Part shown: positions 1 through 7,755 of the stretch, piece by piece
How the letters are laid out: each line of letters opens with the position of its first letter
Position numbering within the stretch: position 1 is the first letter of the stretch
Source: Cellulomonas timonensis
Lineage (GTDB): Bacteria > Actinomycetota > Actinomycetes > Actinomycetales > Cellulomonadaceae
NCBI RefSeq assembly: GCF_900046455.1
Contig: NZ_FCOT01000013.1
Location: forward strand, 744,001 to 808,000
Length of the DNA: 64,000 bases
Direction: 5' to 3'
Notes under the pieces: model-generated
Database searches by the model: none
What the model saw: only the letters and a program-made list of their open reading frames with translations
Told to the model about the DNA's origin: nothing
Program-made: the position numbers and the translations under genes

Positions 1-822
1 GGAGGCGCCTCGACGCCGCGCCGCGGGTTCGACGCCTGGCAGGAGTGGGCCAAGCAGCGCGGCGCCAAGGGCCTCGCGTACGTCACCATCTCGGAGGACG
101 GCGAGCTGGCCGGCCCCGTCGCGAAGAACCTCTCCGACGCGGAGCGCGCGGGCCTGGTCGAGGCCGTCGGCGCCAAGCCTGGCGACGCGGTGTTCTTCGC
201 GGCCGGGCGCCGCACCGACGCGCAGGCCCTGCTGGGCGCCGCGCGGCTCGAGATCGGCCGTCGCGCCGACCTCATCGACCCCGACGCCTGGGCGTTCGTG
301 TGGATCGTCGACGCGCCGTTGTTCAAGCCGACCGGCGAGGACGACGACGTGGCCGTCGGCGAGGGCGCGTGGACCGCTGTGCACCACGCGTTCACCTCGC
401 CCACCCCCGAGTGGATCGACACCTTCGAGCAGGACCCGGGCGCCGCCCTGGCGTACGCCTACGACATCGTCTGCAACGGCAACGAGATCGGTGGCGGCTC
501 GATCCGTATCCACCGGCGGGACGTGCAGGAGCGCGTGTTCCGGGTCATGGGCATCGGCGAGGAGGAGGCCCAGGAGAAGTTCGGCTTCCTGCTCGACGCC
601 TTCCAGTTCGGCGCCCCGCCGCATGGCGGGATCGCGTTCGGCTGGGACCGCATCGTGGCGCTGCTGACGCGCTCCGAGTCGATCCGCGACGTCATCGCCT
701 TCCCGAAGTCGGGTGGCGGCTACGACCCGCTCACGGGCGCCCCGGCGCCGATCAGCGAGTCGCAGCGCCGCGAGGCGGGCGTCGACGCGAAGCCGAAGCC
801 GGTGGCCGCCGCGGCGGAGTGA
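1..822 (+). CDS. aspS: Aspartyl-tRNA synthetase, C-terminal part (5' end outside window)
   Basis: Charges tRNA-Asp with aspartate (class II synthetase). Reading frame 1 is open from the first base, so the gene enters from the left edge and only about 273 C-terminal residues are present. Early residues ([19 protein letters not shown]) match the insertion (GAD) domain of bacterial-type AspRS. The class II core follows, with [17 protein letters not shown], the [13 protein letters not shown] block and motif 3 ([14 protein letters not shown]). The tail is Lys/Ala-rich, as in many actinobacterial AspRS. Whether it also charges tRNA-Asn depends on whether the genome encodes AsnRS, which this window cannot show. 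It ends 14 bases before a strong bidirectional terminator and converges on the exonuclease gene. Confidence 0.96.
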   Translation, partial: GGASTPRRGFDAWQEWAKQRGAKGLAYVTISEDGELAGPVAKNLSDAERAGLVEAVGAKPGDAVFFAAGRRTDAQALLGAARLEIGRRADLIDPDAWAFVWIVDAPLFKPTGEDDDVAVGEGAWTAVHHAFTSPTPEWIDTFEQDPGAALAYAYDIVCNGNEIGGGSIRIHRRDVQERVFRVMGIGEEEAQEKFGFLLDAFQFGAPPHGGIAFGWDRIVALLTRSESIRDVIAFPKSGGGYDPLTGAPAPISESQRREAGVDAKPKPVAAAAE

Positions 823-836
823 CCTTCAGCCGTTGA

Positions 837-886
837 ATGACGATGGGGCGGGGATGCGCAGGAGCGCATCCCCGCCCCATCGTCGT
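837..886. terminator. Bidirectional intrinsic-type terminator between aspS and the exonuclease gene
   Basis: A perfect 19-bp inverted repeat (841-859 with 864-882) closes on the 4-base loop AGGA and extends by further A-T and G-C pairs at the base. It sits between two convergent genes, so it probably stops transcription from both sides. There is no long U tract, which is usual in high-G+C actinobacteria. Confidence 0.85.
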
Positions 887-933
887 TGTGCGCCCGTGCG
901 CCGGTGTGGCCGCCCGAGAGCGGATGGAACGGC

Positions 934-2082
934 CTAGAAGAGGGTGTCGGCGGTCCAGGGGTCGGCCGGGGCGGGCTGCGGCGCCGGGGCGGCGGCGACG
1001 GCAGCGGCGGCAAGCGCTGAGTCATGCGGCGCGCGCTCCTCGTCTTCGCGCGACCCGGGCTCCGGCCCGTCGGGCACGTCCACGGCGTCCGCAACTGCCG
1101 CCCACGGCTCGCGAGCGGACGAGGCGGCGGGCTCGGCGGGCTCGGCGGGCTCGGCGGCGTCGCACAGCACGCGGCCCGCGTACCCGATGAGCGACGTGAG
1201 CTCCAATGCCGCGAGCGCGGACGTCACACGCCCCTGGTCGAGGGGCAGGCTCCCGGCTCCTGGTTCGTCCCAGCCCAGTCCGAGGGCGACGTCGGTGGAC
1301 ATCGTCATGATCTCGACGTTCTGCCAGAACGCCTCCCGGGCCTCCGCGCTGGAGAGCTTGGCCACGACGGCCTTGCCCACCTCGGACGCCACCCGGGCGC
1401 CGCCGTTCGTGTCGATGTCCGCGAGCGCCGCCTCGACGCTGCCGAACGCGTTGAGCAGTTTGGTGGCGGTCTTCTCGCCGATGCCGCGTACCCCGGTGAG
1501 GTTGTCGGAGGCGTCGCCGCGCATGGCGGCGTACTGGCGGTACTGCCCGGGCTCGATGCCGATCATGGTGGTGAGGCGTTCGGGGGTGAGCACGGGCGAG
1601 GCGTCGATGCCGCCGTTGATGACGCGCAGCACGGAGGTGCTGGTGTCGATGAGGCCGAAGGAGTCGCGGTCGGAGGTGACGACGACTGTCGACCAGCCGG
1701 CGGCGCGGGCCTGTGCGGCGGCGGACGCGACGACGTCGTCGGCTTCGAGCCCGTCGGGGACGACCACGGTGATCCCGGCGTCGCGGAGCAGGTCGGCGGT
1801 CATCTGGAGCTGCTGGACGAGCTCGGGCGCCTTGGGGCCGCGGGTGGCCTTGTAGTGCGGGTGGGCGGCTTTGCGGGCGCTGTGGGTGTGGTCGTCGAAG
1901 CCGACGACGAGCGCGTGGGCGCCGATCCGGTCGACGGCGCCGAGTAGCTGGGAGACGAACCCCTTGACGGCCCAGGTGGGCCGCCCGTCGCGGGTGGTGA
2001 GCTGGGTGCCGAGCAGGGCGTGGAAGGAGCGGTGGACGAGGGAGTTCCCGTCCACCGCGAGGAGGGTGCGCGTCGCGGTCAT
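934..2082 (-). CDS. 5'-3' exonuclease, FEN/PolA N-terminal-like
   Basis: Stand-alone flap/5' nuclease like the N-terminal domain of DNA polymerase I, expected to remove RNA primers or flaps. Metal-binding acidic motifs are visible: LLAVDGNSLVHRSF near the start, VVGFDDH, GLEADDVVASAAAQAR and VTSDRDSFGLI. A helix-hairpin-helix follows (NLTGVRGIGEKTATKLLNAFG, about residues 190-215). The region after about residue 290 is a low-complexity Ala/Glu/Pro tail ending in PWTADTLF, which is not part of the nuclease fold. The ATG at 2082 lies 22 bases after the MMPL stop, so the two probably share a transcript. A true polA was not seen here. Confidence 0.9.
   Translation of the reverse strand: MTATRTLLAVDGNSLVHRSFHALLGTQLTTRDGRPTWAVKGFVSQLLGAVDRIGAHALVVGFDDHTHSARKAAHPHYKATRGPKAPELVQQLQMTADLLRDAGITVVVPDGLEADDVVASAAAQARAAGWSTVVVTSDRDSFGLIDTSTSVLRVINGGIDASPVLTPERLTTMIGIEPGQYRQYAAMRGDASDNLTGVRGIGEKTATKLLNAFGSVEAALADIDTNGGARVASEVGKAVVAKLSSAEAREAFWQNVEIMTMSTDVALGLGWDEPGAGSLPLDQGRVTSALAALELTSLIGYAGRVLCDAAEPAEPAEPAASSAREPWAAVADAVDVPDGPEPGSREDEERAPHDSALAAAAVAAAPAPQPAPADPWTADTLF
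1132..1158. repeat. Three tandem 9-bp units inside the exonuclease tail
   Basis: The unit CTCGGCGGG occurs three times in a row (the last copy differs by one base). On the coding strand it encodes repeated Pro-Ala-Glu in the disordered C-terminal tail. This is a simple in-frame microsatellite with no sign of wider function. Confidence 0.7.
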
Positions 2083-2104
2083 GTCTCGGCTCTGTCGGGG
2101 GCGG

Positions 2105-4435
2105 TCAGTGGGTGAGGGAGAGCTTGTCGTAGACGCGGCGCAGGAACTTCGGCGCCCACCAGTTGACGTTGCCGAGGATGGTCATGGTGGCGGGCACGAG
2201 CAGCATCCGGACGATCGTCGCGTCGATGATCACCGCGACGGCGAGCGCGAAGCCGACCTCCTTGATGACCAGCAGCTTCCCGGCGACGAAGCCGGCGAAG
2301 ACGACGACGATGATCGCGGCGGCGGAGGTGATGATGCGGCCGGACCGTTGCAGGCCGAGGCGGACGGCGTCGTCGTTGGACAAGCCGGAGTCGTGGAGCT
2401 CCTTGATGCGGGAGAGCAGGAAGACCTCGTAGTCCATGGCCAGGCCGAACGCGAACGCGATGACGAGGGCTACGACGTACGTCTCGATGCCCCCCGTGGA
2501 CGTGAAGCCGAGGACTCCCTCGAGGTGGCCGTCCTGGAAGGCCCAGACGAGGACTCCGAGGGAGGCGGCGAGGGACAGGGCGTTCGTGAGGAGCGCCTTG
2601 ATGGGGATGGCCACGGAGCCCGTCATGAGGAACAGCAGCACGAGGGTGGCGAAGACGACGATGCCGATGGCCCAGGGGGCCCGGTCGGCGAGCGCGTCGA
2701 TGAAGTCGATCTGCCCGGCGGCCTGGCCGGTGACCCACGTGCGGAACGGCGGGTCGAGGTCGCGGATCTCGTGCACGACGTTCTGGGAGGTGCTGTCCCC
2801 GGCGTCGCCGGAGTCGGGCCGCACGCCGATGACGACGTAGGAGCCGACCGGGGTGGGCGTGTCGACCGAGGCGACGTCGTCGAGCTGCGCGAGCTCCTGC
2901 GCCCAGGCGGTGGCCTCGTCGAGCGAGGTCTCGGCGATGACGGTGACCGCGGGGGAGGTTGCGGCGGGGTAGTCCTCGGTGAGCGTGGTGACGTAGTCGC
3001 GCTGGGCGCTGCCCGTGGGCAGGAGCTGGGTCGTGGAGTTGCGGAGCTCGATGTGGGCCAGCGGGGAGGCGAGGGCGCCGAGCAGGACGACGGTGCCGAG
3101 CACGACCCACCAGGGGTGGCGCTGGACCCTGGCGGTGAGGCGGGAGAAGAACCCCTCCTCGGACTGCACGTCGGCGGTGTGCACGAGGAGTCGGCGGATG
3201 CCGGGGATCTTGGAGAGCAGCCCGGGGCGCACGAGGCGGCGGCCGAACAGCACGAGGAGGGCGGGGACGAGGGTCAGGGCCGTGGCGACGGCGACCAGGA
3301 CGATCACGACGCCCGCGGCGCCGAACGCGCGCAGGATGTCGGGCCGGAAGGCCAGCAGGCCGGCGATGGAGATGGCCACGGTCAGCGCGGAGAAAGCGAC
3401 GGTGCGTCCGGCGGTGGCCATGGTGCGGGTCAGCGCGGTGACCACGGCGCCGTCGCCGCGCCGACGCCGTGCGCCCTCCCCGCCGTCCTCGGCGACGAGC
3501 GAGTGCAGCTCCTCACGGAAGCGCGAGACGATCAGCAGCCCGTAGTCGATGCAGAGGCCGAGCCCGAGCAGCGTGACGACGTTGACGACGGACGAGTCGA
3601 GGTCCATCAGGTAGGAGAAGCCGAGCAGCGTGCCGAGGCCGAACGCGATGGAGGCGATCGCCCCGATCATCGGCATGGACGCGGCGAGGAACCCGCCGAA
3701 GACCAGCACCATGATCAGGAGGGCCACTGGGAGCGCGATGGCCTCGCCGGTGGCGAGGTCCTTCTCGACCTGGCTGGTGATGGCCTCGAAGATCAGGCTG
3801 GTGCCGCCGACGATGCCGGTGGCGTCCGGAGCCACGGCCTGCAGGGTCTCCGGGACGGTGTCGAGCACCTGCTCCACCGAGTCGAGCGCCTCGGCCTCGG
3901 CGTCCTCGCCGAGCTCGGGCTCGAGGCTGACGACGATGAGGAATCCGTCGCCGTCGTCGGCGAGGAGGGGCGCGGCGGCCGGGTTGGCGACGCCGTCGGG
4001 CAGGGCGAAGGGGTCGATGACGGAGGCGACGCCGTCGATCTCGACGAGCTCCTGCCGCACGGGGGCCAGCGCGGGGCCGATCTCGGGGTCGGCGGGGTCG
4101 ACACCGCTGACCAGCAGGCTGAGCGCGATCTCGGGGTCGGCGGGGTCGACACCGCTGACCAGCAGGCTGAGCGACGCGCCGGACCCGTTGGCCTCGGTCA
4201 GGATCTGGACGCCCTCGGAGCTCTCCGACCCGGGCACTGTCGGCTCGCCGGTGCTGAGCCGGTCGAACAGGCTCTCGCCGTGCACGCCGAAGATGGCCAG
4301 GCCGAACCCGAGGGCGGTTACGACGGCCCACACCAGGACCGTCAGTCGTGGATGGTGGGCTACGCGGCGACCGAGACTTTCGAACACGCGGGTCAGCATC
4401 GCAGCATCGAGGCGCTGCGCGCACGTTCGGGCCAC
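2105..4435 (-). CDS. MMPL/RND-family transporter
   Basis: Large membrane exporter of the MMPL family (actinobacterial lipid or drug exporters of the RND superfamily), about 764-776 residues. It has the family plan: one helix near the N-terminus (LTVLVWAVVTALGFGLAIFG), a large extracytoplasmic loop, five helices including GLGLCIDYGLLIVSRFREE, a second loop, and a second helix block with FAFGLAMDYEVFLLSRIKEL. These two GLxxDY...RFREE/RIKEL stretches are the conserved MMPL motifs that relay protons. The substrate cannot be told from sequence. The start is uncertain: GTG at 4435, or ATG at 4399 (MLTRVFESLG), which fits the family length better; neither has a good ribosome site. Loop 1 holds an exact 48-bp tandem duplication. 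Confidence 0.9.
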   Translation of the reverse strand: MARTCAQRLDAAMLTRVFESLGRRVAHHPRLTVLVWAVVTALGFGLAIFGVHGESLFDRLSTGEPTVPGSESSEGVQILTEANGSGASLSLLVSGVDPADPEIALSLLVSGVDPADPEIGPALAPVRQELVEIDGVASVIDPFALPDGVANPAAAPLLADDGDGFLIVVSLEPELGEDAEAEALDSVEQVLDTVPETLQAVAPDATGIVGGTSLIFEAITSQVEKDLATGEAIALPVALLIMVLVFGGFLAASMPMIGAIASIAFGLGTLLGFSYLMDLDSSVVNVVTLLGLGLCIDYGLLIVSRFREELHSLVAEDGGEGARRRRGDGAVVTALTRTMATAGRTVAFSALTVAISIAGLLAFRPDILRAFGAAGVVIVLVAVATALTLVPALLVLFGRRLVRPGLLSKIPGIRRLLVHTADVQSEEGFFSRLTARVQRHPWWVVLGTVVLLGALASPLAHIELRNSTTQLLPTGSAQRDYVTTLTEDYPAATSPAVTVIAETSLDEATAWAQELAQLDDVASVDTPTPVGSYVVIGVRPDSGDAGDSTSQNVVHEIRDLDPPFRTWVTGQAAGQIDFIDALADRAPWAIGIVVFATLVLLFLMTGSVAIPIKALLTNALSLAASLGVLVWAFQDGHLEGVLGFTSTGGIETYVVALVIAFAFGLAMDYEVFLLSRIKELHDSGLSNDDAVRLGLQRSGRIITSAAAIIVVVFAGFVAGKLLVIKEVGFALAVAVIIDATIVRMLLVPATMTILGNVNWWAPKFLRRVYDKLSLTH
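4078..4173. repeat. Exact 48-bp tandem duplication in the MMPL gene
   Basis: Positions 4078-4125 and 4126-4173 are identical over all 48 bases. On the - strand this repeats 16 residues twice in a row (each copy contains LSLLVSGVDPADPEI) in the first extracytoplasmic loop, about residues 88-119. The frame is kept. Perfect identity, including third codon positions, indicates a recent event. Confidence 0.95.
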
Positions 4436-4464
4436 TCGGATGCGGGGGTGTCGGCGGACATGCG

Positions 4465-4470
4465 TAGGCT
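4465..4470 (+). promoter_or_regulatory. Leaderless -10 box for rarA
   Basis: TAGGCT followed by six bases and then the rarA ATG. In actinobacteria a TAnnnT box 6-7 bases before a start codon usually marks transcription starting at or next to that codon, and no Shine-Dalgarno is present here. Confidence 0.65.
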
Positions 4471-4476
4471 CGCGCC

Positions 4477-5907
4477 ATGGACCTGTTCGACTCCGTCATC
4501 GCGACGGGGCAGGGGATCCCCGCGCCTAGCGCCGGGTCGCCGCTCGCAGTGCGGATGCGCCCGCTCACCCTCGACGAGGTCGCCGGCCAGGGGCACCTCC
4601 TTGTTCCGGGCTCCCCGTTGCGCCGGCTCGTGGAGCCCGGCGAGGGCGCCGCGCGCCGCGCCGCGCCCAGCTCTGTGGTGCTGTGGGGCCCGCCCGGCAC
4701 CGGCAAGACCACCCTCGCCTACCTGATCGCGAACACGTCGGGGCGCAAGTTCGTCGAGCTGTCCGCGGTGACGGCAGGCGTCAAGGACGTGCGCGCCGTC
4801 ATCGAGGCCGCGCGCCGCCGGCTCGCCGCGGACGGCTCGGAGACCGTGCTGTTCATCGACGAGGTGCACCGCTTCACCAAGGCGCAGCAGGACGCCCTGC
4901 TGCCGAGCGTGGAGAACCGGTGGGTGACTCTCGTCGCCGCGACCACCGAGAACCCGAGCTTCTCGGTGAACTCCCCGCTGCTGTCCCGGTCGCTGCTGCT
5001 CACATTGCGCCCGCTGGAGGTCGAGCACGTGCGCGCCCTGGTGCGCCGCGCGGTGACGGATGAGCGCGGACTGGGCGGCGCCGTCGAGCTGGAGGCCGAC
5101 GCCGAGGAGCACCTGCTGCGCCTGGCCGGTGGCGACGCCCGCAAGGCCCTGACCATCTTGGAGGCAGCGGCGGGCGCGGCGCTGTCCCATGCGCCGGCAG
5201 CCGGGGCTGCCGAGCCGGCGGCGCGCGGCGACGAGGACGCGGCGACGTCCGACGGCGCCGAGCCGCCTGCCCGCATCGACCTGGCGACGATGGAGCGGGC
5301 CATCGACGTCGCCGCCGTCCGGTACGACCGGGACGGCGACCAGCACTACGACGTCATCAGCGCCTTCATCAAGTCGATGCGCGGCTCGGACGTCGACGCG
5401 GCACTGCACTACCTCGCCCGGATGATCGCCGCGGGGGAGGACCCGCGCTTCATCGCGCGCCGGATCGTCATCGCCGCGGCGGAGGACGTCGGCATGGCCG
5501 ACCCCAGCGCCCTGCAGACCGCCGTGGCCGCCGCCCAGGCCGTCGCGCTGATCGGGATGCCGGAGGCGTCGCTCATCCTCGCCGAGGCCGTGGTGCACCT
5601 GGCCACCGCGCCCAAGTCCAACGCGTCCTACCTGGCGATCAACGCCGCGTTGGCCGACGTGCGCGCCGGACGTATCGGCTCGGTGCCCGAGCACCTGCGC
5701 GACGCCCACTACCCCGGCGCGGGGTCGCTGGGCCACGGACGCGGCTACGTCTACTCCCACGACGAGCCGCATGCGGTGGCCTCGCAGCAGTACCTGCCCG
5801 ACGAGCTCGTCGGCTCCCGCTACTACCAGCCCTCCGACCGGGGGTTCGAACGCTCCGTCACCGATCGCATGGAGCGGATCCGCGCGATCCTCGACGCCGG
5901 GTCCTGA
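4477..5907 (+). CDS. rarA: Replication-associated recombination protein A (AAA+ ATPase)
   Basis: RarA/MgsA acts at stalled replication forks and belongs to the clamp-loader-like AAA+ group; 476 residues, slightly long for the family. The N-terminal [15 protein letters not shown] region is diagnostic. Walker [10 protein letters not shown] is near residue 70, Walker [11 protein letters not shown] near 125, and sensor/arginine-finger regions are intact ([17 protein letters not shown]). An Ala/Glu/Asp-rich insertion of about 30 residues precedes the C-terminal tetramerisation domain ([21 protein letters not shown]-like [17 protein letters not shown]). The start follows a TAGGCT box by six bases and lacks a ribosome site, so the mRNA is likely leaderless. 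It is divergent from the MMPL gene with little space between. Confidence 0.95.
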   Translation: MDLFDSVIATGQGIPAPSAGSPLAVRMRPLTLDEVAGQGHLLVPGSPLRRLVEPGEGAARRAAPSSVVLWGPPGTGKTTLAYLIANTSGRKFVELSAVTAGVKDVRAVIEAARRRLAADGSETVLFIDEVHRFTKAQQDALLPSVENRWVTLVAATTENPSFSVNSPLLSRSLLLTLRPLEVEHVRALVRRAVTDERGLGGAVELEADAEEHLLRLAGGDARKALTILEAAAGAALSHAPAAGAAEPAARGDEDAATSDGAEPPARIDLATMERAIDVAAVRYDRDGDQHYDVISAFIKSMRGSDVDAALHYLARMIAAGEDPRFIARRIVIAAAEDVGMADPSALQTAVAAAQAVALIGMPEASLILAEAVVHLATAPKSNASYLAINAALADVRAGRIGSVPEHLRDAHYPGAGSLGHGRGYVYSHDEPHAVASQQYLPDELVGSRYYQPSDRGFERSVTDRMERIRAILDAGS

Positions 5908-5947
5908 CGACCGGCGGCGCGGTGGCCACGCCCGGGATGCCGCCGAT

Positions 5948-5977
5948 TGGGCTGCGCGCCCCCCACCCGGTAAGGTG
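5948..5977 (+). promoter_or_regulatory. Putative rpsD promoter
   Basis: TTGGGC (5948-5953) and TAAGGT (5972-5977) are separated by 18 bases, a reasonable housekeeping-sigma promoter. It would give a leader of about 165 bases before rpsD, long enough for regulation. Confidence 0.5.
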
Positions 5978-6034
5978 GGCGGGTCGTCAGGCGCTTGTGC
6001 GCCTACGACCACCCTGGGGCCTCAGCCGCCACCA

Positions 6035-6072
6035 CCAGGAACCTCCCCCAGCACGATCCGGGGGATGCCTGG
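6035..6072 (+). other. Structured element in the rpsD leader
   Basis: CCAGG (6035-6039) can pair with CCTGG (6068-6072) and, inside it, TCCCCC (6044-6049) with GGGGGA (6060-6065) around a 10-base loop. Ribosomal protein S4 represses its own mRNA in several bacteria, so a leader structure here is of interest. No match to a described S4 leader was recognised. Confidence 0.35.
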
Positions 6073-6148
6073 CGTCCATGGTCGGCCCCACCCCGCGACA
6101 CAGCTCCTGTGCGCGGGTGTGACGTCTACAACGACAGGAAGTACATCT

Positions 6149-6775
6149 GTGAGCAGTGTGACTCGCTCGCGTCGCCAGGTGCGCCTTTCGCGCGCCCTCG
6201 GCCTCGCGCTGACGCCCAAGGCCGTCAAGCACTTCGAGAAGCGTCCCTACCCCCCGGGCGAGCACGGCCGCGCCCGTCGCCGCACCGAGTCGGACTACGC
6301 GGTCCGTCTGCGTGAGAAGCAGCGTCTTCGCGCGCAGTACGCCCTGCGTGAGAAGCAGCTCGCCCGTGCGTACGAGGACGCCCGCAAGGCCCCGGGCCTG
6401 ACCGGTGAGGCGCTCGTCGAGAACCTCGAGACCCGCCTGGACGCGCTCGTCCTGCGCGCCGGCTTCTCCCGCACGATCCTCCAGGCCCGCCAGACCGTCG
6501 TGCACCGTCACGTGCTCGTCGACGGCAAGATCGTGGACCGTCCCTCGTTCCGGGTGAAGCCCGGCCAGACGATCCAGATCAAGCCGAAGAGCCAGGCCAC
6601 GGTGCCGTTCCAGGTCGCCGCCGCCGGTGCGCACCGCGACGTGCTGCCCACGCTCCCGGGTTACCTCGACGTCCAGCTCGAGAAGCTGACCGCCGTGCTC
6701 GTCCGCGCCCCCAAGCGCGCCGAGATCCCCGTGACCTGCGAGGTCCAGCTCGTCGTCGAGTACTACGCCCGCTGA
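6149..6775 (+). CDS. rpsD: Ribosomal protein S4
   Basis: Primary 16S rRNA-binding protein of the 30S subunit, 208 residues, the normal length. The N-terminus (SSVTRSRRQVRLSRALG) leads into the S4 N domain. The S4 RNA-binding domain follows (LETRLDALVLRAGFSRTI, ARQTVVHRHVLVDGKIVD). The GTG at 6149 is chosen because AGGAAG (6136-6141) sits 7 bases upstream and this gives the family N-terminus; the open frame extends upstream but without similarity. No zinc-binding cysteines are present, so it is the C-minus form. It is followed by a strong terminator and so is probably transcribed alone. Confidence 0.97.
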   Translation: MSSVTRSRRQVRLSRALGLALTPKAVKHFEKRPYPPGEHGRARRRTESDYAVRLREKQRLRAQYALREKQLARAYEDARKAPGLTGEALVENLETRLDALVLRAGFSRTILQARQTVVHRHVLVDGKIVDRPSFRVKPGQTIQIKPKSQATVPFQVAAAGAHRDVLPTLPGYLDVQLEKLTAVLVRAPKRAEIPVTCEVQLVVEYYAR

Positions 6776-6796
6776 CGCGAGCCGCTCGACATCCGC

Positions 6797-6836
6797 AACG
6801 CCCCGTGCGCGCCGACCTCGGCGCACACGGGGCGTT
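6797..6836 (+). terminator. Terminator after rpsD
   Basis: 17-bp stem (6797-6813 with 6820-6836) with one mismatch and a 6-base loop, 21 bases after the rpsD stop. It is G+C-rich with no U tract. Confidence 0.8.
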
Positions 6837-6848
6837 CGGCTGTCCGGG

Positions 6849-6854
6849 TAGGGT
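6849..6854 (+). promoter_or_regulatory. Putative -10 box upstream of the DUF948 gene
   Basis: TAGGGT lies just beyond the rpsD terminator and about 70 bases before the next start. No convincing -35 was found at normal spacing. Confidence 0.35.
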
Positions 6855-6924
6855 TTCGCAAGGTCGGGCGCGCGCTCGACGCTGGAGGCAGACGAACCGG
6901 GCCCAGGCCCAGGGAGGACAGCAC

Positions 6925-7293
6925 ATGTCGCTCGGAGACGTGGCGAGCCTGATCGCCGCGGTCGCGTTCGTGCTGCTGGTCGGCGCGCTCGCCGTCCCGC
7001 TGGTCAAGCTCGGCAGGCTGTTCGACGAGACCCGGGTCTCAGTCAAGGAGCTCACCGACCACACGCTGCCCGTGATCGACGAGACGGCCTCCGCCGTGGC
7101 CTCGACCAACACGCAGATCGAGCGGGTCGACACCATCACGTCCTCGGCGGCGCAGGTCTCCGAGAACGTCTCCGCGCTGACCTCCCTGTTCGCCGCGACC
7201 GTCGGCTCGCCCATGATCAAGGTCGCCGCCTTCTCCTACGCCGCCCGGCGCATGTTCGCCGGCGCCGCCGACGGCCTGCGAGGCCGGCGATGA
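6925..7293 (+). CDS. DUF948 membrane-anchored protein
   Basis: Small protein (122 residues) with one N-terminal membrane helix (VASLIAAVAFVLLVGALAVPLV). The soluble part is helical and rich in Thr, Ser and Val, probably coiled-coil (VKELTDHTLPVIDETASAVAS). This is the DUF948 arrangement, found between rpsD and alaS in many actinobacteria; its function is unknown. ATG at 6925 is chosen for GGGAGGA (6912-6918) at good spacing. The stop overlaps the start of the next gene, implying coupled translation and a shared role, perhaps at the envelope. Confidence 0.85.
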   Translation: MSLGDVASLIAAVAFVLLVGALAVPLVKLGRLFDETRVSVKELTDHTLPVIDETASAVASTNTQIERVDTITSSAAQVSENVSALTSLFAATVGSPMIKVAAFSYAARRMFAGAADGLRGRR

Positions 7294-7658
7294 GGCGGCT
7301 CCTCTGGGTGGCCGTCGGCGTCGGCCTGACAGTCGTGGTGATCCGCAAGGCCGGCGACCTCGTCGACCGCTACGCCCCGCCGGGCGCACGCCAGGCCGCG
7401 GGCACGCTCACGCAGGCCACCACCGTCGCCCGCGGGGCCAAGGCCGAGTTCCTGGCCGCCATGCGCGAGCGCGAGGAGCAACTGCGCCACGACCTCGTCG
7501 GGAACGTGGACGTCGAGGCGCTGCGGGACGAGCGCGCCAAGCACCGCGCCGCGGCGCCCGCCCCGACCCGGAGGCAGCGCGCCGCCGCCCGCGGGTGGGC
7601 CGATCAGCCCACCGAGGACCCTGAGGACGACGCGAACGTGCCCTACTCGTTCTTCTGA
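7290..7658 (+). CDS. Small conserved actinobacterial protein, DUF6167-like
   Basis: 122 residues, function unknown. The N-terminus is a short hydrophobic segment ([15 protein letters not shown]) followed by basic residues, an amphipathic stretch ([20 protein letters not shown]) and an acidic, disordered C-terminus ending in VPYSFF. The ATG overlaps the DUF948 stop by four bases, so the two are translationally coupled. The trio DUF948, this gene and alaS is a recurrent order in actinobacteria. The family name is assigned from that context and the sequence pattern, not from a search. Confidence 0.75.
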   Translation: MRRLLWVAVGVGLTVVVIRKAGDLVDRYAPPGARQAAGTLTQATTVARGAKAEFLAAMREREEQLRHDLVGNVDVEALRDERAKHRAAAPAPTRRQRAAARGWADQPTEDPEDDANVPYSFF

Positions 7659-7755
7659 CGAGCAGGGCGGAACACTGCGGCCGCTTCGAGCGCTGCACCA
7701 CATGGAGAACGACCGTCGGCCCCACGGCCGGCCCCACACGAACACCGAGGACATC

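Noticed and set aside
1871-4726. Very long open frame on the + strand over the MMPL gene
   Set aside because: It is a G+C-rich shadow: composition is Gly/Asp/Glu/Arg-rich without domains, while the - strand frame is a clear MMPL transporter.
5771-6148. Extended upstream start of rpsD
   Set aside because: The extra 126 residues overlap the end of rarA and lack S4 similarity; GTG 6149 has a good ribosome site.
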